From positions 62,001 to 126,000 of the forward strand of contig NZ_JASHIM010000006.1 of the NCBI RefSeq assembly GCF_030733685.1: a stretch of 64,000 bases of DNA, in the 5' to 3' direction. This DNA is from Roseovarius sp. MMSF_3281 (GTDB lineage Bacteria > Pseudomonadota > Alphaproteobacteria > Rhodobacterales > Rhodobacteraceae). Every line of letters starts with the position of its first letter. The first letter of the stretch is position 1. The position numbers and the translations under genes are program-made. Below, one piece after another: positions 17,042 to 24,596 of this stretch. The notes under the pieces are model-generated. The model was not told the origin of the DNA. It ran no database searches and saw only the letters and a list, made by a program, of their open reading frames with translations.

Positions 17042-18814
17042 ATGAAATTCCTTGCGCCGTTTTTGGTTTCATTCGCCCTTGCGGCCCCGCTGAACGCCCA
17101 GCAAGCCGCCGATGCCGTGGCCCCTGAAGGGGCCGGGGCAGGGGCGGTTGCCACCTCGCCGCAAGTCGCCGCCGCGCAAGAGGCCAAGGCGCAAGGCCGC
17201 CCCAATGTGGCGCGCGATTGGATGATCTCGGCGGCCAATCCCTTGGCGGTCGAGGCCGGGGCAAAGGTGCTGCGCGCGGGCGGCACGGCCGCCGATGCCA
17301 TGGTCGCCGTGCAAACCGTTCTGGGGCTGGTCGAGCCGCAAAGCTCGGGCCTCGGCGGCGGGGCCTTCCTTGTCTGGTACGATGCCGCTACGGGCGAGGT
17401 GACAACCCTTGATGGCCGCGAAACCGCGCCGCTGTCCGCCACCCCGCGCCTTTTCCAGGGTCAGGACGGTGAACCGCTGCAATTCTACGACGCCGTGGTC
17501 GGCGGGCGCTCGGTGGGCACGCCGGGCACACCCGCCTTGATGCAGGCCGCGCATGATCGCTGGGGAAACCGGCCTTGGGCAGGGCTTTTTGACGACGCGA
17601 TTCAACTGGCCGAACAGGGCTTCGCGGTCAGCCCACGGCTGTCTACCATGGTTGCAGGCGACGCCCTGCGCCTGACACGCTTCCAACCCACCCGCGACTA
17701 TTTCATGCCAGACCTGCAGCTTTTGGAAGTCGGGCAAACCCTGAAGAACCCGGCCTATGCCGAAATCCTCCGTGTGATGGCAGGGCAGGGGGCAGGGGCC
17801 TTCTACACCGGCGAGATCGCCCGCGATATCGTTGAAACCGTCCGCAACGCCCCCGGCAACCCCGGTGTCCTGCGCGAAATCGACCTTGCCATTTACAGCG
17901 TCCGCGAACGCGCGCCCACCTGCATCGAATACCGTGCCTACGAGGTCTGCGGCATGGGGCCGCCATCCTCGGGCGGGTTGACAGTGGGGCAAATCCTCGG
18001 GCTGCTGGAACCCTTCGACATGGCCGCCCTTGGCCCCGATAGCGCCGAGGCCTGGCGCCTGATTGGCGACGCCAGCCGTCTGGCCTTCGCCGACCGGGGC
18101 CGCTACATGGCCGATAGCGATTTCGTGCCTGTTCCGGTCAAGGGTCTGCTCGATAAAACCTATCTCGCCAAACGCGCCGAGTTGCTCAAAGGCGACGACG
18201 CGCTGCCCGAGGTCACCCCCGGATCGCCAGAGTTCGACCACGCCCTCAATTGGGCCGACGACGCCTCGATCGAATTTCCCTCCACCTCGCATATCTCGAT
18301 CGTCGATGGCATGGGCAATGCCCTGTCGATGACCACCACCATCGAAAACGCCTTCGGCTCACGCCTGATGACGCGCGGCTTCCTGCTTAATAACGAACTT
18401 ACGGATTTCTCCTTCCGCAGCCACCGCAAGGGCCGCCCCATCGCCAACCGGGTTGAGCCGGGCAAGCGGCCCCGTTCCTCCATGGCACCCACCATCGTGC
18501 TGAAAGATGGCAAGCCCGTGATGCTGGTCGGAAGCCCGGGCGGAAGCCGGATCATCGGCTACGTGGTGAAAACCCTGATCGCCCATCTCGATTGGGGCAT
18601 GGACGTGCAACAGGCCATCGACCTGCCCAACCTGACCAACCGTTTCGGGCCGTTCGACGTGGAACCCACCTCGGCGCTCGCCCCCGCGTTGCGCAACCTC
18701 GGCTACGAGGTGGCCACCCGCCCGCTGATCTCGGGCGTCCACGCCATCTCGATTGGCGAAACCCTGCAAGGCGGGGCCGACCCCCGGCGCGAAGGGGTTG
18801 CACTGGGCGAGTGA
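17042..18814 (+). CDS. ggt: Gamma-glutamyltransferase, exported
   Basis: 590 residues. The signal peptide is MKFLAPFLVSFALAAPLNAQ, so it matures in the periplasm. The GGT core is complete: ISAANPLAVEAGAKVLRAGGTAADAMVAVQ, EPQSSGLGGGAFLVWYDA, LDGRETAP, and the auto-cleavage/nucleophile site in STSHISIVDGMGNALSMT (Thr415). Oxyanion and substrate segments GSRLMTRGFLLNNELTDFSF and LVGSPGGSRIIGYV follow. GGAGG precedes ATG 17042. It cleaves glutathione and other gamma-glutamyl amides outside the cytoplasm. It is a paralogue, not a close copy, of the gene at 6692-8269. Confidence 0.93.
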   Translation: MKFLAPFLVSFALAAPLNAQQAADAVAPEGAGAGAVATSPQVAAAQEAKAQGRPNVARDWMISAANPLAVEAGAKVLRAGGTAADAMVAVQTVLGLVEPQSSGLGGGAFLVWYDAATGEVTTLDGRETAPLSATPRLFQGQDGEPLQFYDAVVGGRSVGTPGTPALMQAAHDRWGNRPWAGLFDDAIQLAEQGFAVSPRLSTMVAGDALRLTRFQPTRDYFMPDLQLLEVGQTLKNPAYAEILRVMAGQGAGAFYTGEIARDIVETVRNAPGNPGVLREIDLAIYSVRERAPTCIEYRAYEVCGMGPPSSGGLTVGQILGLLEPFDMAALGPDSAEAWRLIGDASRLAFADRGRYMADSDFVPVPVKGLLDKTYLAKRAELLKGDDALPEVTPGSPEFDHALNWADDASIEFPSTSHISIVDGMGNALSMTTTIENAFGSRLMTRGFLLNNELTDFSFRSHRKGRPIANRVEPGKRPRSSMAPTIVLKDGKPVMLVGSPGGSRIIGYVVKTLIAHLDWGMDVQQAIDLPNLTNRFGPFDVEPTSALAPALRNLGYEVATRPLISGVHAISIGETLQGGADPRREGVALGE

Positions 18815-18874
18815 CTTCCCATCGCCCGCAGGCCCGTGTATGCGGGCCAAAAGATCCTTCATGAAAGACATCCC

Positions 18875-19699
18875 ATGCCCGATACCATGCTCTTGATCCA
18901 GATGCTTGTCCTCTTGCTTGTGATCGGCGGCTTCGCCGGGGTGCTCGCGGGGCTTCTGGGCGTCGGCGGTGGCATCGTTCTGGTGCCGGCCTTTTTCTAT
19001 ACCTTCCAGACTCTGGGCTACGACGGCCCGCAACTCATGCAAATCTGCCTTGCCACCTCGCTGGCCACGATCATCGTGACCTCGCTGCGTTCGGTGCTGA
19101 GCCATAACAAGAAGGGCGCGGTGGATTGGGATATCCTGCGCACATGGGCCCCGGGGATCGCCGTGGGCGCGGTGCTCGGCGTTCTGGTGGCCGCCAACCT
19201 GCGCTCCAATACCCTGCAAGGGGTCTTTGGCGTGCTGGGGCTGGTGATCGGGGCCTACCTTGGGCTGGGGCGGTCCGACTGGCGTTTGGGCGCGGAAATG
19301 CCAAAGGGCCTGACCCGCGCGGTGATGTCGCCGATCCTTGGGTTTCTCTCGGTCCTGATGGGCATCGGCGGCGGCAGCTTCGGCGTGCCATTGATGAGCC
19401 TTTACGGCACCGCAATCCACCGCGCCGTGGCCACCGCCGCGGGCTTTGGCATAACCATCGCCGTGCCATCGGTCGCGGGCTTTCTGTTCCTTGAAATCGC
19501 GCCTGAAAACCGCCCGCCATTTACCATCGGCGCGGTCAACCTCGTGGCCTTCCTGATCGTTATCGCCATGACCCTGATCACCGCCCCCTGGGGCGTGAAA
19601 CTGGCCCATGCCATGGACCCCAAGCCGCTCAAACGCGTCTTCGCGGTGTTCCTGACGCTGGTGGCGCTCAACATGCTGCGCAAATCGCTGGGATGGTAG
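18875..19699 (+). CDS. TauE/SafE-family anion permease
   Basis: 274 residues with eight or so hydrophobic segments. It shows the two family repeats: GGFAGVLAGLLGVGGGIVLVPAFFYTF near the N-terminus and ILGFLSVLMGIGGGSFGVPLMSLYG in the middle. Members move sulfite, sulfoacetate or other small organic anions. The start at ATG 18875 is the best-placed of several; ATG 18884 is possible. Its last bases overlap the next gene by 7 bases, indicating coupling. Confidence 0.87.
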   Translation: MPDTMLLIQMLVLLLVIGGFAGVLAGLLGVGGGIVLVPAFFYTFQTLGYDGPQLMQICLATSLATIIVTSLRSVLSHNKKGAVDWDILRTWAPGIAVGAVLGVLVAANLRSNTLQGVFGVLGLVIGAYLGLGRSDWRLGAEMPKGLTRAVMSPILGFLSVLMGIGGGSFGVPLMSLYGTAIHRAVATAAGFGITIAVPSVAGFLFLEIAPENRPPFTIGAVNLVAFLIVIAMTLITAPWGVKLAHAMDPKPLKRVFAVFLTLVALNMLRKSLGW

Positions 19700-20481
19700 A
19701 GGCGCTGTTCGATAAGGGCTGGGCGCATTTCCCGGCCGAAGACAACCTGCGCCATTGGGCGCAGGAGGCCCGCCAAGTAGCGCTGGAACGTATCCAAGAC
19801 CCCCAGGAACAGGCCAAATGGCTGCAATGCGAAGGCACGTGGTTCGTGGGCGTCGATACCTTGCCCAATGATGAGCTGGGTGCTGTGGGGCAGGCGGGTC
19901 CGCTACCCGGTGCGGCTTTCAGCGCGGCGCGCAGGCTCTATGGCGATCTGCCGCTGCACCCGGGCCAGGTCTCGGTCACTTACCCGGACTATCCAAAACC
20001 GCGCGCTGGTGAAGCCGAGTCCGCTTTCCGCTACCGCCTCAAACGCGACGCGGCGCATGTGGATGGCCTTCTTGCCGTGGGCAAGGCGCGTCAGCGCATG
20101 CTGCGCGAACGCCACGCCTATATCCTTGGCCTGCCGCTCACCGCCACCGACGCGGGTGCCAGCCCCTTCGTGGTCTGGGAGGGTAGCCATAAGATCATGC
20201 AGGCCATGTTCGACAGGCATCTCGCCGCCTACCCCGAAAGCGATTGGCCCGACATGGACCTCACCGAGGTCTACCAAGCCACCCGCCGCCATGTGTTCGA
20301 AACCTGTAAACGGGTCGAAATTACCGCCCAACCGGGTGAGGCCTATCTCGTCCACCGCTTTGCCCTGCACGGCGTCGCCCCTTGGCGCGACGGGGCCACG
20401 GCCCCGCCCGAGGGCCGGATGATCGCCTATTTCCGCCCCGAGTTCGCCCCCGGCACCCGCGATTGGCTGGAACGCCCCTAA
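19693..20481 (+). CDS. Phytanoyl-CoA dioxygenase-like protein (putative Fe/2-oxoglutarate oxygenase)
   Basis: 262 residues. I do not recognise a named family member, but a possible iron facial triad can be read: H-x-D in DAAHVDGLLAVG (near residues 120-122), the distal His in VHRFALHGVAPW, and a downstream Arg in GRMIAYFRPEF for 2-oxoglutarate. The spacing fits the PhyH-like oxygenase fold. The TauE/SafE stop lies inside this gene's start. Its TAA stop (20479-20481) is also the first three bases of repeat copy B. The substrate is unknown; context with GGT and an anion permease might hint at small metabolites. Confidence 0.6.
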   Translation: MVEALFDKGWAHFPAEDNLRHWAQEARQVALERIQDPQEQAKWLQCEGTWFVGVDTLPNDELGAVGQAGPLPGAAFSAARRLYGDLPLHPGQVSVTYPDYPKPRAGEAESAFRYRLKRDAAHVDGLLAVGKARQRMLRERHAYILGLPLTATDAGASPFVVWEGSHKIMQAMFDRHLAAYPESDWPDMDLTEVYQATRRHVFETCKRVEITAQPGEAYLVHRFALHGVAPWRDGATAPPEGRMIAYFRPEFAPGTRDWLERP

Positions 20482-20594
20482 AGCGTTCCGCCTTTAACCT
20501 GAAGCATCAGCGAAAGGCGGAACGCGTGCAACGATTGAGCGGAGCACTGCGTTTCGCGAAAATCTGTGATTCAGGTTTTTCGCGAAACGCTTTA
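20479..20594 (+). repeat. Dispersed two-hairpin element, copy B
   Basis: 116 bp bounded by TAAAGCG and CGCTTTA, same orientation and length as copy A (6401-6516). The first hairpin has GCGTTCCGCCTTT/AAAGGCGGAACGC arms; the second has GCGTTTCGCGAAAA-type arms. As with copy A, it begins within the stop codon of the upstream gene. Confidence 0.87.
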
Positions 20595-20672
20595 ACCGAA
20601 TTGAGCGCGCTTCGCGCGCGCTTGATATCTCGTCATCGGCCTTTGGCCGCTTCCTCGGGATTGCCTCCGGCA

Positions 20673-20728
20673 GGAGTATTTTAGAAAGATGAAGTCCTGG
20701 ATATGCTTCATCTTTCCCCAAGTACTCC
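20673..20728. repeat. Inverted repeat with GAAAGATGAAG arms
   Basis: The left arm has GGAGTA and GAAAGATGAAG (20673-20694). The right arm has CTTCATCTTTC and AGTACTCC (20706-20728). The structure is an imperfect stem of about 19 pairs. A related AGGATATTTTTGGCCAGAAGAAAG-like string, in pieces, sits at 48794-48818 after the desaturase gene. It may be a transcription end or a short intergenic repeat. The gap 20595-20806 holds nothing else I can support. Confidence 0.5.
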
Positions 20729-20806
20729 GGGGTGAATTGGCCGAAGGCCAAAAGGGGCAGCGACCCTTATCAAAATAAACCTGTGTGGCGCAGCCACGCC
20801 TTTTGG

Positions 20807-21043
20807 TTATCCGCGGGCCAGCCGCGCCGCCCGTCCGCCACGGCGTTTTTTCAAAAGGTTCGCGCGGTCGGGCAGGGCGTCGATCACCTCGCGGCGCTCC
20901 TCGGCGCTCATCTTGGACCAACTGGCGATCTCGTCGATCGAACGATAGCAGCCGGTGCAAATCCGGGCTTCGGGGTGCACCACGCAGACCCTTATGCAGG
21001 GGCTTTCGATTTCGTTTCGGCTCCAGACCTTGTCGTCTTTCAC
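20807..21043 (-). CDS. DUF1289 domain protein (small Cys-rich)
   Basis: 78 residues. The DUF1289 cysteine pattern is clear: SPCIRVCVVHPEARICTGCYRSIDEIASWSKM, i.e. CxxxC then CxxC, likely metal binding. The basic tail is LLKKRRGGRAARLARG. The start is GTG 21043, preceded by GAGGG, and overlaps the ruvX stop (GTGA). A longer reading frame to 21259 exists but overlaps ruvX and lacks a site. The function is not established. Confidence 0.82.
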   Translation of the reverse strand: MKDDKVWSRNEIESPCIRVCVVHPEARICTGCYRSIDEIASWSKMSAEERREVIDALPDRANLLKKRRGGRAARLARG

Positions 21044-21516
21044 GTCGCTGCCCTCATATGCCTCAAACGGTCCAATGCACCTTGCAGGATATAGGAGGCC
21101 GCGACATTGTCGATAACCTCGGCGCGACGCTTTCGTGTCGCATCCGCCTCCAAAAGCGCCCGTTCGGCGGCCACGGTGGACAAACGCTCGTCCCAAAAGC
21201 CAATCGGCAATTCGGTCAGTTTCTCCAGGTTCCGGGCAAAGGCGCGGGTCGATTGGCATCTCGGTCCTTCGCTGCCGTCCATATTGCGCGGCAGGCCAAG
21301 GATGATCCCACCGGCCTCGCGCCCTTGCGCAATCTCAAGCAGCCGCGCCGCGTCCAGCCCGAATTTCTTGCGCTTGATGGTTTCCAAGGGCGAAGCCACC
21401 GACAAAAGCCTGTCCGACAGCGCCACGCCGATGGTCTTGGTGCCCAGATCAATGCCCAAAAGGCCCCGGCCCGAGGGCACCGCCCCGGCGAATCCCTCGA
21501 TGTCCTCGAAAATCAT
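21040..21516 (-). CDS. ruvX: RuvX/YqgF-type Holliday junction resolvase-like nuclease
   Basis: 158 residues of the YqgF fold, implicated in pre-16S rRNA 5' end maturation and possibly Holliday junction cleavage. Motifs are GLLGIDLGTKTIGVALSDRL (first Asp), GIILGLPRNMDGSEGPR, FWDERLSTVAAERALL and the late DNVAASYILQGALD. The start overlaps the ccmI stop by a few bases and the stop overlaps the DUF1289 start, so ccmI-ruvX-DUF1289 is one coupled operon. Confidence 0.9.
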   Translation of the reverse strand: MIFEDIEGFAGAVPSGRGLLGIDLGTKTIGVALSDRLLSVASPLETIKRKKFGLDAARLLEIAQGREAGGIILGLPRNMDGSEGPRCQSTRAFARNLEKLTELPIGFWDERLSTVAAERALLEADATRKRRAEVIDNVAASYILQGALDRLRHMRAAT

Positions 21517-22742
21517 TCCGCCACACCCGCTGCCTGTGCCGCCTCGCGCACAAGCGCCATGGCGTCGGGTGCCTCTGCAAAACGGGTCTGCGCCTCGGTC
21601 CAGATCGCCGATGCCTGATCGGTTTCGCCCAGGACACCAAGCGCCCGGATCAGGCGCGCCCATTCCGCCGGCGTGCCGCCTTCTTCGGCCAGACGCTGTG
21701 ACAGCCCGTCAACCATGCCGCGGATCATCTGCTGGCGCTCTTCCACGCTCATCTCGCCCGCCGCCTCGACATCCGCCGCACTGGGGCCGGGGGCATCGGC
21801 CATCGCGGGCAATTGATAATCCGTCACCCCCGCACGCCAGGCCAGCTCCTCGATCCGCTCGCGGATCGTCGGCACCCATGGCGCCGAAGGGTCGCTTTCG
21901 CGCAGCAGCGCATCCCAGGTGCGGAAGGCCGCATCGGGCCGGTCCACCTGCATCATGTAAACCCCAAGATAGTAGCGCGCTGTCGGCTCGCTCGGGTCAT
22001 GCTCCAGCGCCACGCGCAGCACGCCTTCGGCGTCGCGGCTGACATAGCCCGCCGCCGCGCTGATCATCAGGTCGGCGCGATAGGCATAGTCGCGCGCCGT
22101 GGCCTCCGCGCCCTTGGCGTCAATCAGTTTCGCCTGCGCCTCATGCGCCGCCGTCAAATTCCCGATCGCGGCCTCGTTGCGCACCAACAGGGTCAGCCCG
22201 CGCAAATCGCCCTCGCGCCGCGCCACCGTTTCGCGCAGCCTTTCCATCAGCTCCAGGAACTCGGGGCTTGCCTCGGTCGGCACGTCCGGCGTGGGCACCC
22301 GGGCCTCCGCCTCGGCTTGGCTCAAGCGGTTCTGCCGCGCCTCGTCGGAAATCGCCAGCCGCGTTTTCAAAGGCACATCGCGGTACCCCGGCGCGCCCAC
22401 CTGCGCATAAAGCGCCATCGATCCACCGGCCAACCCAAGGGCCACCAAACCGGCGGCGATCCAGCCACCGCGCCCGGGTTGCCCGCCGTTTTCGCCGCCT
22501 GCGCGCAACTGCGCATCCGCCGCCAACACCCGGCGCGACACCTCGGCCCGCAGCCGCTCGGCCTCGGCCTCGGAAATCACCCCGCGCGCCAGATCACGGT
22601 CCACTTCCTTCAACTGGTCGCGATAGACCTGCAAATCATAGGCCGCAGGCGGCGCATCGCCGACGCGCCCGCGCAACAGGGCAAGCCCCAGTATCATGCT
22701 GACAGCCAGCGCCAGACCCCCGGCCACGATCCAGAAAACCAT
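21513..22742 (-). CDS. ccmI: Cytochrome c biogenesis protein CcmI
   Basis: 409 residues. CcmI is the apocytochrome c chaperone of System I. The N-terminus gives a membrane helix (IVAGGLALAVSMILGLALLRG), then DLQVYRDQLKEVDRDLARGVISEAEAERLRAEVSRR, the conserved cytoplasmic leucine-zipper-like segment. A second helix near residue 85-105 precedes a periplasmic TPR-like C-terminal domain (RYYLGVYMMQVDRPDAAF). AGGGAG precedes ATG 22742. The other ccm genes are 33 kb away at 56-58.8 kb. Confidence 0.92.
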   Translation of the reverse strand: MVFWIVAGGLALAVSMILGLALLRGRVGDAPPAAYDLQVYRDQLKEVDRDLARGVISEAEAERLRAEVSRRVLAADAQLRAGGENGGQPGRGGWIAAGLVALGLAGGSMALYAQVGAPGYRDVPLKTRLAISDEARQNRLSQAEAEARVPTPDVPTEASPEFLELMERLRETVARREGDLRGLTLLVRNEAAIGNLTAAHEAQAKLIDAKGAEATARDYAYRADLMISAAAGYVSRDAEGVLRVALEHDPSEPTARYYLGVYMMQVDRPDAAFRTWDALLRESDPSAPWVPTIRERIEELAWRAGVTDYQLPAMADAPGPSAADVEAAGEMSVEERQQMIRGMVDGLSQRLAEEGGTPAEWARLIRALGVLGETDQASAIWTEAQTRFAEAPDAMALVREAAQAAGVAE

Positions 22743-22947
22743 GATTTCTCCCTAGTATTTGGTCCCCATGTAGCTATCGCGCCGCCGCGATGAAAGGGAC
22801 AAGAGGTCACAATGCCGCCGATGCACGCCGATGTCGCTTATCGCGCAATTTATGCCGCGCAGAATGTGATCCCCGAAACCTTCCTGTATCATACACGGGG
22901 GGCAGGCGGCCCCGTGCCGCGAATCCATCAGATTTCCGAGAGCGCGC

Positions 22948-24192
22948 ATGAAACGTTATTCCGCCTTTGCCGTCGCCCGCGAAGCCCTGCGAAACCACAT
23001 GGGGTGGGAACGGGCCTGGGCCTCGCCCGAGCCAAAGAAAAAATACGATGTGATCATCGTGGGCGCGGGGGGGCACGGCCTTGCCACCGCCTATTACCTT
23101 GGCAAGAACTTCGGAATCACCAACGTGGCGATCCTCGAAAAGGGCTGGCTGGGGGGCGGCAACACCGGGCGCAACACCACGATCATCCGCTCCAATTACC
23201 TGCAAGACCCCTCGGCGGCGATCTATGAAAAATCTCGCTCGCTCTACGAGACCCTCAGCCAAGATCTCAACTACAACGTCATGTACTCGCCCCGTGGCGT
23301 GATCATGCTGGCCCAGACCGAGCACGAGGTGCGCGGCTACAAACGCACCGCCCACGCCAACGCCCTGCAAGGGGTCTCGACCGAGTTCATCTCGCCCCAG
23401 CGCGTCAAGGAAATCGTGCCAATCATCAACCTCGACGGTCCGCGCTACCCGGTCCTTGGCGGCCTCTGGCAGGCCCGCGCCGGTACCGCGCGCCACGATG
23501 CCGTGGCTTGGGGCTTTGCCCGGGCCTGTTCTGCCATGGGCATGGACATCATCCAGAAATGCGAAGTCACCGGCGTGTCGCGCGATGGCGACAAGGTCAC
23601 CGGTGTGACCACCAACCGTGGCGATATCGCCTGTGACAAGCTGGGTATCGTCGTGGCGGGCAACTCCGGCCACCTCGCCGATATGGCGGGCTTCCGCCTG
23701 CCCATCGAATCCGTCTCGCTTCAGGCGCTTGTCTCGGAACCGATCAAACCCTGCATGGATTGCGTCGTCATGGCCAACACCGTGCACGGCTACATGTCGC
23801 AATCGGACAAGGGCGAAATGGTCATCGGCGGCGGCACCGACGGCTTCAACAGCTACACGCAACGCGGCTCCTTCCACCATATCGAGGAAACCGTGCGCGC
23901 CCTCGTGGAAACCTTCCCGATGGTCGCCCGCCTCAAGATGCTGCGCCAATGGGGCGGGATCGTCGACATCACCGGCGACCGCTCGCCGATCCTGTCGAAA
24001 ACCCCGGTCGATGGCGTCTTCATCAACTCCGGCTGGGGCACCGGCGGCTTCAAGGCCACCCCCGGCTCGGGCTGGGGCTTTGCCGAGCTGATCGCCAAGG
24101 GCCACTCGCCGCTTTGCGACGAGTTTTCGCTCACCCGCTTCAAGGAAGGCCGGTTTATCGACGAATCCGTCGCCGCCGGCGTCGCACACTAA
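22948..24192 (+). CDS. soxB: Sarcosine oxidase subunit beta
   Basis: 414 residues. The catalytic subunit of the heterotetrameric enzyme that oxidises sarcosine to glycine plus a C1 unit and H2O2. The FAD motif is IIVGAGGHGLATAYYLGKNFG near residue 35, with GWLGGGNTGRNTTIIRSNY. The covalent-FMN histidine is expected in GTARHDAVAWGFARA (near residue 183). Later segments VIGGGTDGF and GWGTGGFKATPGSGWGFAELIA fit DAO-fold enzymes. It is first of four genes in the order B-D-A-G. The 205 bases upstream show no riboswitch I recognise. Confidence 0.95.
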   Translation: MKRYSAFAVAREALRNHMGWERAWASPEPKKKYDVIIVGAGGHGLATAYYLGKNFGITNVAILEKGWLGGGNTGRNTTIIRSNYLQDPSAAIYEKSRSLYETLSQDLNYNVMYSPRGVIMLAQTEHEVRGYKRTAHANALQGVSTEFISPQRVKEIVPIINLDGPRYPVLGGLWQARAGTARHDAVAWGFARACSAMGMDIIQKCEVTGVSRDGDKVTGVTTNRGDIACDKLGIVVAGNSGHLADMAGFRLPIESVSLQALVSEPIKPCMDCVVMANTVHGYMSQSDKGEMVIGGGTDGFNSYTQRGSFHHIEETVRALVETFPMVARLKMLRQWGGIVDITGDRSPILSKTPVDGVFINSGWGTGGFKATPGSGWGFAELIAKGHSPLCDEFSLTRFKEGRFIDESVAAGVAH

Positions 24193-24204
24193 GGAGGGAA
24201 AGAC

Positions 24205-24534
24205 ATGCTCATTCTCGATTGCCCCTGCTGCGGCGTGCGCGGCGAAGAAACCGAATTCCACTCGGGCGGTGAGGCGCACCTCAAACGCTTTGGCCCCGGC
24301 TCCTCGGATGATGACTTCCACGGCTACCTTTTTGAAAAGGTAAACCCCAAGGGCGTGCATTTCGAACGCTGGCGGCACGTCAACGGCTGCGGCAAGTGGT
24401 TCCACGCCGCCCGCTGCACCATGACGCTTGAGGTCTTCGGCACCTACTCGGCCCAAACGCTGGAACCGCCGCAAGAGATCAAGGACAAGATCACCGCCAA
24501 GCGCCCCGGCTGGAGCTGGAGAGAATTCTCATGA
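24205..24534 (+). CDS. soxD: Sarcosine oxidase subunit delta
   Basis: 109 residues. The small zinc-binding subunit: LDCPCCGVRGEETEFHSGGEAHLKRFGP gives CxxC and His ligands, and NGCGKWFHAARCTMTLEV supplies the rest of the site. It starts 12 bases after soxB behind AAGGAGGGAAAG. Length is normal for SoxD. Confidence 0.95.
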   Translation: MLILDCPCCGVRGEETEFHSGGEAHLKRFGPGSSDDDFHGYLFEKVNPKGVHFERWRHVNGCGKWFHAARCTMTLEVFGTYSAQTLEPPQEIKDKITAKRPGWSWREFS

Positions 24535-24596
24535 TGCTTTTTCTTGGCAAAAATACCCACTTTCCGACCATCACCACTGGCACGAGGGCCTAGGAC

